A DNA stretch of 64,000 nucleotides from Pterois miles (Eukaryota > Chordata > Actinopteri > Perciformes > Scorpaenidae): positions 1,184,001 to 1,248,000 of the forward strand of contig CAMQGK010000416.1 of assembly GCA_947000775.1 (NCBI GenBank). The letters are read 5' to 3'. The position numbers and the translations under genes were made by a program. Positions 21,676 to 34,773 of the stretch are shown one piece after another. Each line of letters starts with the position of its first letter. Position 1 is the stretch's first letter. Below the pieces are notes generated by a model, which was not told the origin of the DNA, made no database searches, and saw nothing but the letters and a program-made list of their open reading frames with translations.

Positions 21676-22145
21676 TCAGAATATTAATTCAGAATAAATA
21701 ATATGCTGTAACTTGTAATGTATATTCAACTATCAATGCACACTTAGTTACATCTATGGATGATCATGCACCTTACGACCACAGCAATATCCACCTGCCT
21801 TGCACAAAAGTACAGTGTGCTCCACAGTCTGTAGCATATTAACATAATTAAACAGTGTGTATTTGTGGCTGTATGTGTAGGCCTACGGCCACTGTGACTC
21901 CTTCTGGATCAGGTCCTCTCCATCCACACCCTGTCATACCGAACTGATTCTGTCTACTTGATCAATATAAAAGAGCTAAACTACTGACTACTATTTGATT
22001 CAGAAAACAGCAATGCAACCTCCACACTACTGAGACATGTAGTTAACCTAATAATGCTGCTACTGCACAACACTGCTAACCATGGTATCAAATAACACAT
22101 TTCTTGATACAAGCCCATTATACTGTACCTTTGTCTATATTAAAC
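21676..22145. other. No gene recognised
   Basis: Unique-looking sequence with no open frame of interest. Confidence 0.4.
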
Positions 22146-22273
<128 letters not shown>

Positions 22274-23052
22274 GTGAGGGGAATTTTCTCAGCAGTCTGT
22301 TTGCCAGTCACCAGGCTGTTTGAATGAGCTGGTCTATCACTGACAGGCTGCACACTCACAATAAATACTTCCCATGGGGAAGCACATGCAGTCACGCCAG
22401 AGTAATGCTAGAATGGGTTCATTTCTATCCAAAGTTTGAGACGCACTGATGACAGAGCGTCTGTCTGCTGCTGCTGCTGCTGTTGGTGGCGGTGGAATGA
22501 ACTGCAGGCAGCAGGATGAGACTCACCCTCAACTCAGGGTTACAAACCTTACGTTTGACAGAATAGAGAGACAGACATAGATCTGTTCATGACCTACATT
22601 CATACTGTTGTAAGCAGCATCAGTTTGACTTCAATCAGCTGAATACTTTCCTGATTATCTATATAATTGATGCATTTCATATTAGTGACTGGTGGTGATA
22701 GATGAACAACAATGGTCCCTGTCATAGTGATCCATGCAATGCAATAACCATTTCAATAACATAAAAGCATTTTTATGTAACTAGTCCAAGTGGCATTACG
22801 TCTAACCATTTGATTTTCTACTGGGTACTTTCACAACACATCATATTCTGTGAATTTATTACACTATATTTGTGCTTATTTCTATTTACTTTTTTTCCTC
22901 CAAGGAAAATGTTGACTTGCAAAGAATCTCCACTCATCAGATAATAGAGTAGAATAATTTTATGTAATTGAAATATTCTAGTGAAATACTTGCAAATTGT
23001 ACTCTGAAAAAAAAAAAAGCTTCAGAAAGTGGGTATGATTTGTAAACATTTC
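22274..23052. other. No gene recognised
   Basis: Contains five CTG/TGC units near 22470-22485 and otherwise ordinary sequence. No assignable feature. Confidence 0.4.
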
Positions 23053-23205
23053 TAAGGCCCTGTTCAGACCTGGTATTAACAAGTGTCCTCAGTGAACAGA
23101 TCAAAAGTGGCAGCTTTAAGTACAGGTGTGAATGCACTCAACATGCATTGAAGACGCATTGAGACCAGATCTGTCAGACCACATTCAGAGGTGGTCTGGG
23201 CCACT
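23053..23205 (+). mobile_element. DNA-transposon end fragment
   Basis: Reads GGCCCTGTTCAGACCTGGTA, TTAACAAGTGTCCTCAG, GTGGCAGCTTTAAGTACAGG, TGTGAATGCACTCAACATGC and ends TTCAGAGGTGGTCTGGGCCA. From memory these are parts of a common fish DNA transposon with a 'CCTGTTCAGACCTGGTATTAA' terminus. No transposase is present. Confidence 0.45.
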
Positions 23206-23214
23206 CGTACAAAA

Positions 23215-25290
23215 ATGCAGCTGATCTGGCAGGTTAACAAAAGTCGATCCACAAAGGAAAAGCAAAAAGCAGTTTACTAGTAATACAAAAAACTGGAAAA
23301 ACTCACATATGTGAAACTCAACACAGTAGGACTGATAACAAACTGACAAAGAAACAGAGAAAACACAGAGACTACAACAGGGGAGCAGGATAACTGAATA
23401 CTGGTTGAACAAATCAGGGCGGGGCAGACAATCACAAAAAGGCTGGCGACAAACAAAGACAGGAAGTAAAACCAGACAATACACAAGATGAGTGAATTTC
23501 AAAATAAAACAGGAACTACTAGAATGAATGAACATAAAAGAAAACCCAAATCCAAGAAACCAAAATCCCAAATACAGAACTAATAAACCACTAAAAGGAT
23601 GAACACAAGGTCTTAACAAAAGGAAAATGTCCAGTGGCTTGTGGGCACAGCGCCGGGACAAGTGGGCAGAGAACTGAAGAATGGGGGCTGGACAGGGGCG
23701 GAACTGGGACTCTCAGGCGGACAGCCAGGCGCCAGGGCAGAGACAGAACCAGGAAACTCAGATGGACAACCTGGGGGCGGGCAGAGGCAGAGCTGGGAAA
23801 CTCAGGGAGATGTCTGGGGGCAGGATAGAAGCAGAGCCAAGAAACTCAGAGACCTGGGGCTGCTGTGGGGCAGAAGCAGGGACAGGGACTTGGGGCTGTG
23901 ACAGGACAGGAGCAGGGACAGGGACTTGGGGCTGTGGTTGGACAGGAGCAGGGACAGGGACGTGGGGCTGCGGCAGGACAGGGCATAACTGAAGCCCAGG
24001 CAGGACAGGACAAGGGACAGAACATGGCTGAGGCCCAGCTGGGACATGACACCGCTGAGGCCCAGCCGGGAGAGGAGCAAGGACAGGGTCTTGGGACTGC
24101 ACCCCGCTGGAACAGAGACTTGTGATGGTTGCGGCCCAGCCAGAACAAGGACAGGAGGTGGCTGCAGCCCAGGCGCAACAGCTGTCAGCCAGACCCCTGA
24201 CAGGATATGTGATTCAGGCGTCTGCTGGACGCCCAACAGGAGATGTGGGGCTGGTGTCGGCCAGACCGTCGACATGACATGTGGAGCAGGTCTTGGCTAA
24301 ACCCTCAACTCGGGAAAGGAATAGTAGTTGGCCTGGACCCCCAACTCAGGAACTAGCTTGATGGTTGATGGTTAATGGAGACCCTGGGTTGCTGGCTGGG
24401 GACTAACAGGCTGGAAACTAGAAAACTGTGTGCTAGCAGGTTGCATGCTAGCAGGCTGAGAAGCTCACTGGAAGCTAGCAGACCGGGGTATAGACTGGAG
24501 TGGAGGCTGGTGACTAGCTGACTAAAGGCAGGCTAATGAGGAAGCAGGCTGTGAATTAGGGGTGTTTTAGAAGTCCTTAATCCATCCAGGTACGAAGCTC
24601 CTTAGCCATGGCATGGATGACACTTCCCTGCATGCTATCCTCAAGGCACCCTCCATGTGCTCCTTATTAGGGACTCTCTTCCACTCTCCATATAAGCAAA
24701 TCATGGTGTACAATAGTAAAAAATAGTTCATCCTCAAACAATGCTGCTGGTCCATGTCTGGCTAGTTTGTACTGTCGGGCTATTTGGGGATAAGTGGTTT
24801 AGATCCAAATACAGATGAGGATGAGGAGGCAGTAGACATAGTGGAAAAATTGAATGACTAAACAACTCACATGCAAAAATGCAGCTGGTCCAGGAGAAAA
24901 GTAACAAAATCAATACACAAAGCAAAGGACACATGAGGAGGAACAAACTGAGCAACTTTCAAAATAAAACAGGAAACACTAGAATGAATGATTACAAAAG
25001 AAAACCCAGCTGATCTGCCAGAAGGGTAACAAAAGTCAATCCACAGAGCAAATACAAAGAGAAATTGACCAGAACTACAAAACACTGGAAGAACTCACAA
25101 AGGTGAAACTCACATGAGGAGAGACTAGAATATAGAAAATAATGTATGCATGTATAAAAATAAAAGAAAACTCAAATCCAATAAACCAAAATTACATTTA
25201 CAGAACTAATAAACCACTAAAAGGATGAACACAAGATCTTAACAAAAGGAAACATTCGAATGGCCTCTAGGCAGAGCACCAGACCATGCA
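23215..25290 (-). mobile_element. LTR-retrotransposon-like composite remnant
   Basis: Segments repeat around a GC-rich core. CAGCTGATCTGGCAGG-type words followed by GTAACAAAA occur at about 23218, 24889 and 25010. CTAATAAACCACTAAAAGGA followed by TGAACACAAG occurs at 23580-23610 and 25206-25235. AAAACAGGAA(A)C(T)ACTAGAATGAATGA occurs at 23506 and 24966. This looks like long terminal repeat material, duplicated on the right, enclosing a proline-rich core on the minus strand. No gag nucleocapsid, protease or polymerase motif is visible. The orientation follows the direction of the proline-rich frame and is tentative. Confidence 0.45.
23865..23976 (-). repeat. 36-base coding-type repeat, 12-residue Pro-Val-rich units
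   Basis: Three to four units of 36 bases. On the minus strand each gives QPQVPVPAPVLS or a close variant (QPHVPVPAPVLP, QPQVPVPASAPQ). The multiple-of-three period suggests growth within a reading frame (minus frame 23758-24102). Beyond it, to 24300, looser repeats of AGGACAGG and GCCCAG continue. I would not call this a gene. Confidence 0.6.
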
Positions 25291-25799
25291 ATAGCTGGAA
25301 ATGTGTCGGCGCTGATGCCCACCCCTGCTCTCTCTCATGCCCGGCTCTTTGGAGCTAGGTGCCCCGCTGTTGCCTGGCAAGGCAGCTGTGCTGACGGTGA
25401 ACGCAGAGATCCCCGGGGACCTGCACCTGAATTTACAAATATGTGGGATATATTATTACATTTATGTTCAGTTCTCCTTGCCCTAGCCCTAGTTCTTGGA
25501 AAAAAATGCTTAAAATACAATCTATAAACAGATGATTATAAAATACCAGTGTTTTTTAACTATGTCGTGAGTTGCTCTCGGTTTTTGAGGTTTTAATGTA
25601 AATTATCAACTGGGGAAGTTTCATGGTGATATCTAAATATATTAGTTACCTTATTTCGGATTTTGTCCCGATACCTTACAGTGTTGTTGATCTATGAAGG
25701 AATATTTGTGTGGCCAGTATGGTATGATTAGATCAACCATTAACTTTTTCAATGACCTATCCTTTAACATAAGGGATGGAATAAGCAAGACAGCTCATT
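25291..25799. other. No gene recognised
   Basis: Ordinary sequence with a GC-rich patch at 25310-25430. A 74-codon frame (25303-25527, +) is unrecognised. Confidence 0.4.
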
Positions 25800-25834
25800 G
25801 GTTGAGAACCCAACTGTATTCATGTGTGCATAGG

Positions 25835-25925
25835 GCCCCAGGCCGGATTCAAACCTGGGGCCGCCGCAGTAAGGACTGCGCTACAGGCCTGCTCTACCAA
25901 GTGAGCTACACCAGCGCCCCAAAAG
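25835..25925 (-). mobile_element. tRNA-like SINE head
   Basis: On the minus strand: GGGGCGCTGGTGTAGCTCAC, TTGGTAGAGCAGGCC, then the B-box GGTTTGAATCC (25845-25855). A-box and B-box are spaced as in tRNA, but the acceptor stem does not pair and there is no tRNA 3' end, so this is a tRNA-derived SINE head without its body, not a tRNA gene. Confidence 0.6.
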
Positions 25926-26080
25926 TTTTTGATACCAAATCACACCATGGTATTTTCTGTGGTGTTCCTCAGGGCCTTGGTGTCTTAATGTGGTATTTTG
26001 AAGGGATTATTTAGCATTTTTGTCAATTCTCAATAGGTAAAAAAATGGTTAAAGTATGCACCAAATCTGTGTAACAAAAG

Positions 26081-26306
26081 CTAAACATTTATGAAGCCCT
26101 GATCCAGGCTTCAAAGTGCTTTACAGCATGTCAGCATTCACACGTTCACACACTGATGACAGAGGCTGCCATGCAAGATGCCAACTTTGCCCATCAGGAT
26201 CTAATTACTTCCAGAGCAATTTGGAGTTACATGTTTTTCTCAAGGACACATTGACATGTGACCGTAACAGCTGGGGATCGAACCACCGACCTTCCAATTG
26301 GCTGCA
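26081..26306. repeat. Nested interspersed repeat
   Basis: Between AAATCTGTGTAACAAA and CTGCAAAAACTTAT, which are close together in copy 1 (about 17860-17910), lie 225 extra bases. They contain TTCAAAGTGCTTTACAGCAT, TCAAGGACACATTGACATGT and GGGATCGAACCACCGACCTT. These words belong to a common fish repeat as I remember it. Confidence 0.55.
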
Positions 26307-26620
26307 AAAACTTATAGAATATGATAGAGCATGGGGATGGTCAACATATGCTATGATCATAATGTTCTGAGCCTTTATACACTTTTAAATTATTAACTAA
26401 TTAATTTATCAGTTTTATTTTATGTTTTTTTTTATTATGACTAGAACAACTTGACACGATGCTGAGCTGCATCTCAAATTAATCTTCAGGTTCCTAGCTT
26501 TCATATCATGTACACCACTTCTATGTGATATCTTTTGTTGATCTCCCCCCTGAAGACCCCTTGGACCCCACTAAAAAACAAAAACAGCTCTGTTGTGGGT
26601 CTCAGTGGGCTAATGTCAGT

Positions 26621-26999
26621 TAGTCTCTAGTTCCTGTATGTTGTATTTACGTTACAAGCTTAAAACTGTATTGTCTAAGTGTAGTTAGATTAGAAAAGCA
26701 CACGGTTAGGTGGAACTTTATTGTTCTTAGCAAGGCATAGCTTAAGGCTCAAAATAACAATTATCTGTTGTGTCTATTGATAATAATTTGTATTTATGGA
26801 GCCATAGAAAATAAAGATTTAACAAAGAATGTGTAGATTCTTTACCAGCTTTTGTCTGAGTGAAAATGTAGGACACAGATGTTTCAGTAGAAAAACTGCC
26901 AGGTGTGATGCTGTTATGATAATATGACACTGTGGCATACTGTGCTCAGTAGGTAGTTGTGTGCTGAGTCCTTAAATGGCAACTAAAAGCCTCAGGTCA
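26621..26999. other. No gene recognised
   Basis: Ordinary sequence; a 62-codon minus frame at 26742-26930 is unrecognised. Confidence 0.4.
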
Positions 27000-27250
27000 T
27001 TGATCATCTTCAAACATTGCACGATGATGCATAATCCCTCCCCATAATACCCTCTTCATAATCATCATGACAACTGGCAGCTCCCCACACAAATAAAACA
27101 GACGTGGAAAACAGATAAAAAACAGGGGCGTTTAAGAAGTGGCCCATTATGACACATTCCCTCTCCTTTTATTTTTTTATGATAGCAAACGATCAATTAT
27201 CCAGATGGCAAGAGATGTGGAGGGGCGGCTGGCGTCCACACAAACACACA
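27000..27250. promoter_or_regulatory. Candidate conserved noncoding block (weak)
   Basis: Contains CAGGTCATTGATCATCTTC, GATGATGCATAATCC, CATAATCATCATGACAACTGG and AACGATCAATTATCC, with several homeodomain-like and TALE-like words in complex sequence. No frame, no repeat. Constraint is not testable here. Confidence 0.17.
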
Positions 27251-27864
27251 CTGGCACACATATTTACACATTTAGAGAGACACACAAAGATATAAATTCA
27301 AAAGCAGAAATCACAGCCTCCGACGCATGCACACAAGCTCAGACGCACACAGCCATAAACATCTGTTGTGTTGTACGCGAAGTATCCCGCCATGCTGCCC
27401 ATAGCAGCAGCAAGTGCACAGATGAGGCCTACAGCTGCTCGATGGTTCCCAGTGAGAGTATAGCACCGCTGTGATGGATAAGGTGGGATTCTTCTAATTG
27501 ACAGTATTGTAGGGAAACAGATGGTTTATTTGCTGGCATTTATCACGTCTTTATGACCAACAGAAGATAGCGTCACAGAGAAAGGAGAGACTAGTTTCAT
27601 AGTGTAAACTGATCAGGTACAAATACCAACACGTTGGTTTTGGTGGGTATTTCCTTAAACAGTGGAAGATAACAGCTTATTTAACAGTTTGAAACAGAAT
27701 GAAATGAATTATTATTATTTTTATTGTTGTTGTTTTTCTTCTTCTTCTTTTTCTTATTATTGTGACAGTACATTGCTACCTGCCTGTACAGAATAAAGAT
27801 GGAAATTAGCATTCTTGCTAATTTGTGCATGTTTACATCCTGCATTCTATATTGAAAATGGAAA

Positions 27865-27870
<6 letters not shown>
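27251..27870. other. No gene recognised
   Basis: A degenerate CA-rich part at 27238-27300 and a T/TTC-rich part at 27705-27755. Nothing else. Confidence 0.4.

Positions 27871-27929
<59 letters not shown>
27871..27929. repeat. (TA)n followed by (ATCC)n
   Basis: About 21 TA units (27871-27912), then about four and a half ATCC units that form the tail of the SINE-like element to the right. Confidence 0.9.
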
Positions 27930-29419
<1,490 letters not shown>

Positions 29420-29795
29420 AGCTGCAGTGAGTAGGATGGGAGCAAATATGACAGGTAATCTGAAAACAAAACAAAACAAAATATTTGCCTCTGTGTCCTT
29501 TGGTGTCCTCCGGTGCTCCTCATGTATACAACCGTTGCTTTAATCCACATTTGTTGGCATTTATCCTTTCAAAAATAGCATTATGTTTCATTTGCCATGG
29601 ATGCTGTGGCAGCATTAAAATACATTTGCTAACAATAGATATCATATGAAAATACCTGATTTACACTACTAAGAGTATACCAGTTTTATGTAAGCTCTAA
29701 CTTTCAGATAAGCTGTGCATGGTGGGTGGGTGTATTTCAAATGATGTCATTACAGCACTATGGAAACACAGTTACCACAATGCCGACTGACGTGT
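29420..29795 (+). repeat. Interspersed repeat R1, copy 2
   Basis: Aligns with 10725-10976: TTTAATCCACATTTGTTGGC, TTCAGATAAGCTGTGCATGG, ATGATGTCATTACAGCAC and TATGGAAACACAG. Ends are ragged. Confidence 0.5.
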
Positions 29796-29984
29796 TATGA
29801 AAACAGCAAAATGAGTAAAATGAACGTTTTTGTTTTATTCTATAAACTGATAACATACTGATAACAATTTCTCCCAAGAATTACAACTGGTCAAAATAAC
29901 AACAAAGATGCCGTATTTTCAGATGTTCGGTGTGAGTGTTTTGAATCGTATTTTATTCTTTATTTATTTCATTTATTTTAAAAT

Positions 29985-30093
29985 TCTGTATTCGAAATTT
30001 TTATTTGGAAAAGTATCGAAAAGTTTCAAAAAATATTGAAATATATGTTGGCACAGGTATCGATACCAAAATGTTGGTATCGTGACAACACTA
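29985..30093 (+). mobile_element. DNA-transposon end fragment (TATCGATACC...GACAACACTAG)
   Basis: AAAAGTATCGAAAAGTTTC, then AGGTATCGATACCAAAATGT and TGGTATCGTGACAACACTAG. From memory this is the terminus of a hAT-like fish element. No coding part. Confidence 0.4.
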
Positions 30094-30945
30094 GTATAAT
30101 ACTAATGATATTAGTGTGGCCTAATCTTTATCTGTGGCGCTGCAATGACCAGACATGCAAAAACAAAGCTGCACAGTATTCAAATGCTGATTTAGAATTG
30201 AAATGTCAACGTTATAAATTAAGCTTCCAATTATTTGTTACAGTCCTAGAACTGTCCTCTATTGATGAGTTTTGTAATCTGTGTACTGATTAAGAGGGCA
30301 CTCTGTTCACTGTTCGTTAATGTGAAGGAAGGGAAGGGACAAGTATGTGATGTGGTCCTTGGGTGGTGGACACACTACCTCCGCTGTCTCCCAATACTCT
30401 GTCCTATCAACAACTCCAATGGACTACATGTGAGGAAATGCACTGATAACCTATTTAACTGAGGAGGAAAGCAGTGTTGTACATCCCTGTGTGTAACAAG
30501 CAGTGAGTACATGTGCATTGTAAACCCACCAATGTAAGCACATCTTACTACTGTATCTGAACAATGCACCCTTTAAATAGCAGGAAAATACTGCGCCATT
30601 GACTTTACACCAGATTTGGTCAGTGGTCTCTTCCTGCTGCCTCAAGGTAGCAGTGTGGCAACAATGTGAGACCAATGGGTGCAGTGCATTGCTACTTACA
30701 CAGCATGGGCACTGGACATGAGAATGACAACTGTGTCCGTCTGAAACTAGCAATGACAGTTGTGCTGTGCTGTGTGCACGTTTGCACCAGGTGTAAGATG
30801 GGAGATGTTTTCTGGGCTAAATCCTCTGGTGCACAGGAAGTGATGAGTTTAATTATTTCAGTCTTTTTCAAGTAACGCTGCATGCAGTTAGATGACAAGC
30901 TCGATACCACTTTCATGTCTGGCAGGAAATATGGAGTTACTGCCA
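30094..30945. other. No gene recognised
   Basis: Small overlapping frames on both strands (30036-30293 and 30666-30875 +; 30375-30569 and 30451-30753 -) show no domain. Confidence 0.45.
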
Positions 30946-31035
30946 GCAGTTGGTTAGCTTAGCTTAACAACAAGACTGGATGTAAGGGAAACGACTAACC
31001 TGGCTCTGTCCAAAGCAAAACAAAAGGGGAAGTTG
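30946..31035 (+). repeat. Short fish repeat fragment
   Basis: GGTTAGCTTAGCTTAACAAC, AAGACTGGATGTAAGGGAAA, then CTAACCTGGCTCTGTCCAAA. A widespread teleost interspersed word cluster by memory. Confidence 0.5.
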
Positions 31036-31829
31036 GATGTGTCAGCAACAGTAATGTCCTGACATTTTTGTGTGACAACAAGACTTAAAGACTTACAGGC
31101 TGCAAACTTTAGTTTTAACATCAGACACTACGCATGTGCGATCACCCATCCCCACCTCTAAATGCCGACATATCACTTCTGTGACAACTTTCCAGAATTG
31201 TAAAATCCTGTTTCATAGTCTGCTGTGCAGTGTTTTTTAAATTTTTTTATTTTTTATTACAATGTCCTCTTACTTCTGCCTTGGCTTCTGACAGATAACA
31301 GTCATTATTAGCACACAGCCACAAGAGGTCACTTTTCAGGAAACATGAACAGAGGTTGTTCTGTGTATTTCTGTGGGAACTGAAACACCTGCAGTGAAAT
31401 CTTTGCCCATAGGCCCCCAGAATTGTTTCTTGCCCCTACATCATGAGGACCACTTTTGGCCCTTACTGCCCTAACTGCCCCTCAAGCACTGCCACACCCC
31501 ACCCTATCCGCCCATATTAGGGCTCCAGACACTGGGCTTTATTGACTGGTTTGGGATCGTCCTCCTCAGGATAGCCTACTTATCCTTGAAGCTCTGCCTC
31601 CATCACAAGAAGATAATCTCTTGTGATTACCTTCTATTTCTCATCTGCTCGCTCTATCTCTTTTCCTCTTTCTCTGTTTTGTCAATTTCCACTCCACTCC
31701 GCTCTGTTGTTACATGACCTGGCTCCCCCCAACCCCAACCATTCCCTCGCTTTCTTTCTCCCATTCTCTCTTTAGCTCTTTTTTTTAGTTTGGGGGTAGA
31801 GGTGGTGAATAGAGAAGGCCTCATCTCCA
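31036..31829. other. No gene; pyrimidine-rich at 31600-31790
   Basis: Unassigned sequence ending in about 190 bases rich in C and T on the plus strand. Confidence 0.4.
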
Positions 31830-31990
31830 GCACCGTCTCACTGTGTTCTTTTGTGCAGGCACTCCTCAGCCAGCTGCCTATTCACACAGTCCTGCCAATT
31901 AGGACCCCATTCACAGAGCAGGAGAGAGAACATGAGATGAGATCAGTTACCCCCCCATCGCCATCACCATGCCCCCCGTACTGTATATGG
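31830..31990. promoter_or_regulatory. Candidate conserved noncoding block (weak)
   Basis: GTGTTCTTTTGTGCAGGCAC, then CAGCCAGCTGCCTATTCACA and CCTGCCAATTAGGACCCC form complex repeat-free sequence with an AATTA core and an E-box CAGCTG. Evidence is texture only. Confidence 0.15.
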
Positions 31991-32880
31991 TCTGATATTA
32001 AAGCCTCTTCTTCCTTCACTCACCTCCTGTTTCCTCTTTGTATCTCCTGTCTTCAGCATTTTCTTGTATGGGCTTCATTTCTATAGGGCTTGATTGCTAA
32101 TGTTTTTTGACATCTGAAGTTGATAGCAATATGTTTTAGTTAGAGTGTTAGATTGATTTGTCTGTGCCAACATTGAGTATATTTCAAGATGACAATTTTC
32201 ATGCAAAAAAAGAAAAAAAAAATCGACGATTCACTGTTTTTTTCTACCTCTTCAACAGCATTTAGATCATAATTGGTCATTAGCCGACACTCAGCTGAAC
32301 ACCAGATTCATACGTTCTTGTTGAGGGTAGAATCTCATAACCAGGGTTGGGTTAACCCATTGAGCTACTGACCCCTGTTTCTCCCTCTCTTTGTACATTG
32401 TGTACATTTTAGATCAGAGGTTTCCAAACTTTTCAGATCATGTACCACTATGGACCAAACCAAATTTCTTAAGTATCACTTCCCACTGCAGATGTAACAA
32501 TGAAAGAGCCACCTCGCCTATACAGCCTTTATTGTTCCTCTGGCCCTGTGATGGATTCCAGATTTATGTAGCTAGCATTGCAACATTTCATTTTCATTTT
32601 CTTGCTTTAAGTGGTGCGGCACAGCGGCTCAGCTGATGAATCTGACTCATGAAAGGTTTGTCTGGCTCTGAACTGTCAGGGCCACATTGTCACTTGCTTC
32701 TTGTTTCATTTTGGAGCTTTGCAGCCTTTTCAAAATTCCTCTCATTCTGCTCTAATCAACAACAGATTTGTCTGAGTGGCCCATCCACATTTTTCCAGGC
32801 CCAGCCATTAGTCACATTCTGTATCTGCGACTGATAGAAACTGAAGCAAAAAAAAAAAATCCTTATAATTAATTTTAACC
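31991..32880. other. No gene recognised
   Basis: About 32410-32440 (AGAGGTTTCCAAACTTTTC) resembles the start of a fish DNA repeat. Otherwise unassigned. Confidence 0.4.
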
Positions 32881-33295
32881 CTGTGCCCCTATACAAATCA
32901 GGGCCTCAAAATCAGATAAAATGCAGATTAACAATGTGTTTCAGTGGTTTCAGACAATTTTATTTGCAGAGCAACATGACGGACTCCGTGAAGAGGACCC
33001 GCTCCCATGTAGAAAACATAAAGAGAGCAGTGGGGCTGGGGGCAATCCCAACCAACTTCACTGTGTTTCAGAGGCTCTAGCAGGTTCAGTTTTAGGGCTA
33101 GAAGCTACAGATATCATATGAAACTAGAAGCATAAGGAATCCGTTGGTGCCAACTGCATGTAAATAATGTTCCAAAGTTGGGCAAAATTTTTGCAAGGAA
33201 AAACTGGCATAGCTATTTTCAAAGGGGTCCCTTGAGGGGTCTCCCCTTTACAATCATGCTATTTTATGATAACCACATGCAGTCTTGGGCAAAAC
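32881..33295 (+). mobile_element. Family X repeat, plus copy (proximal half)
   Basis: GAATCCGTTGGTGCCAACTG, AAAAACTGGCATAGCTATTT, TCAAAGGGGTCCCTTGA, then TCTCCCCTTTACA, TATGATAACCACATGCAGTC. About 80 bases normally lying between 'CCCTTGA' and 'TCTCCCCTTTACA' seem absent. The distal half of the same family is at 10257-10705 (-). Confidence 0.5.
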
Positions 33296-33299
33296 CCAG

Positions 33300-34383
33300 G
33301 CAGTTTTTTCATGCAGTCTAAATGTGTTATTTTTGCCTATTCTAAAAATTATGTTTGAATATTTCTGCATACTAGAATCCCTAAACAGTCTTGAATCATA
33401 TAAATTGGATATAAATATAACTGTAAAGCTGAGACTCTTGTGGATTCAATGAGTCCAACTGTATTCAGGTGTGATGGTATTAGTCCCATAGCGGCCATTT
33501 CATTGTATTGAAACCATTTCTTGAAACTTGACCTCACTGTATTAAATGACCTGTGGTGACCTCTAGGATAATCACAGCCTCATGAAACTGATGACAATCA
33601 CAAACTAAAGACCTAGAGAGTTCAGAGGATGTATGGTTTTCTGCGGTAAACTGACAATAACGTGGTTTCTAAGCAGTTTCCACAACAGAAGTGCTCACCA
33701 TCCAATTGCTGAAAAATGCAGTTCCTGCAGAAATCTCAAAATGACAAAAGTTTTTGATACCAAATCATAGCACGTTAAGAGTCAGAACTTTTCTAATTCT
33801 ACCATTAACATGAACATGAATTAATGTGTTATGCTTTGCTGACATGTGATCTGATAACAGGAAGTTGTTGACATAACAAATTCAACCAAAGCAAGTTGGT
33901 TACCAAGCCTTGGTTACTCGATTTATATGTGTATATAAACAACAAACTTTTTGGAAAAAGATTTGCTAAAGGGGTCTGAAAACTCGTTGAATATAGCGAC
34001 AAAGTCACTAAGTTGGCAACACTGCCGCTTCAGCAGGTGAGGCGACTTCAACATCACGTCAATTAACATCAATGTCAAATGTGACAGGAAGAAGCACACT
34101 AACAATTTATGGACATTTCAAAACAAAAGCTATTTTCTTTACTGTTTTTTTAGCTTCATAAGTAAAATTGTGTGGTTTGTCTGAGACCTCCAGGGCTAGG
34201 CAGATCCATCACGAGGGCCGGTTCTGGCCTTTTTATTAATCTTCAGATTCCCAGCTATCACATGATGTGACCACTTCTATGTGACATATATATATATTGC
34301 TGACCTGCTATCTCCCCCTAATGACCCCTTGTATCCTCCTAAAAAAGACAAAAACAGGTTGATTGTGGATCTCAGAGGGTTAA
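33300..34383 (+). mobile_element. TTAA-ended family A, copy 3 (longest)
   Basis: Contains CCAACTGTATTCAGGTGTGA, GAAGTGCTCACCATCCAA, AAGTTTTTGATACCAAATCA, CACTTCTATGTGACAT, GCTGACCTGCTATCTCCCCC and ends TGGATCTCAGAGGGTTAA. Read inward from the right it begins TTAACCCTCTGAGATCCAC, the form expected of a piggyBac-type terminus with its TTAA target. The left terminus is not certain. No transposase is encoded. Confidence 0.5.
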
Positions 34384-34773
34384 TGACTCTTTGCTTCAGG
34401 TGATTATACACTAATGAAACATAGTTATTAATACAGTACATTTCATGTAAATTGGATGATGTTTGTCACATAAGGCTGACTTCCTGTTGACAGTAGGTGG
34501 CGCTATGACTATGAATCAATATTGGCATGTAGATGTCCTCAGGCCTGGACTGCTCTAAAGCATGTCAAGTTTAGGGCAGATTTGTCCCTTTCGTTATGTA
34601 TAGAAATTGAAAGTAAATATTAAATGACAACAAAATAATCCCAAGAGATACAAGATACACAAGTACAGGTACAGTATCTTTAAAGCCAGTTTGTGTACTC
34701 ACATCTGCACACATACAAGCATATATATATTATAAATATTCAAAAAAATATTCTCTTAACTACATTACACAAA
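34384..34773. other. No gene recognised
   Basis: Unassigned, with a short TA run around 34722. Confidence 0.4.

Larger units (their letters stand above)
25800..26620 (+). mobile_element. TTAA-ended family A, copy 2, with two nested insertions
   Basis: Shares CCAACTGTATTCA, AAGTTTTTGATACCAAATCA, CCTTGGTGTCTTAATG, AAATCTGTGTAACAAA, then CCACTTCTATGTGATAT and GATCTCCCCCCTGAAGACCC with copies 1 and 3. A tRNA-like SINE head (25835-25925) and a 225-base repeat (26081-26306) interrupt it. The right end reads GGGTCTCAGTGGGCTAA where copy 3 has CTCAGAGGGTTAA. Confidence 0.5.

Noticed and set aside
23802..24275. 157-codon minus gene rich in Leu, Ser and Pro
   Set aside because: Alternative frame of the proline-rich repeat in an LTR-like remnant; no domain.
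25835..25925. A tRNA gene on the minus strand
   Set aside because: A- and B-box words are present, but the acceptor stem does not pair and there is no tRNA 3' end or terminator. It fits a SINE head.
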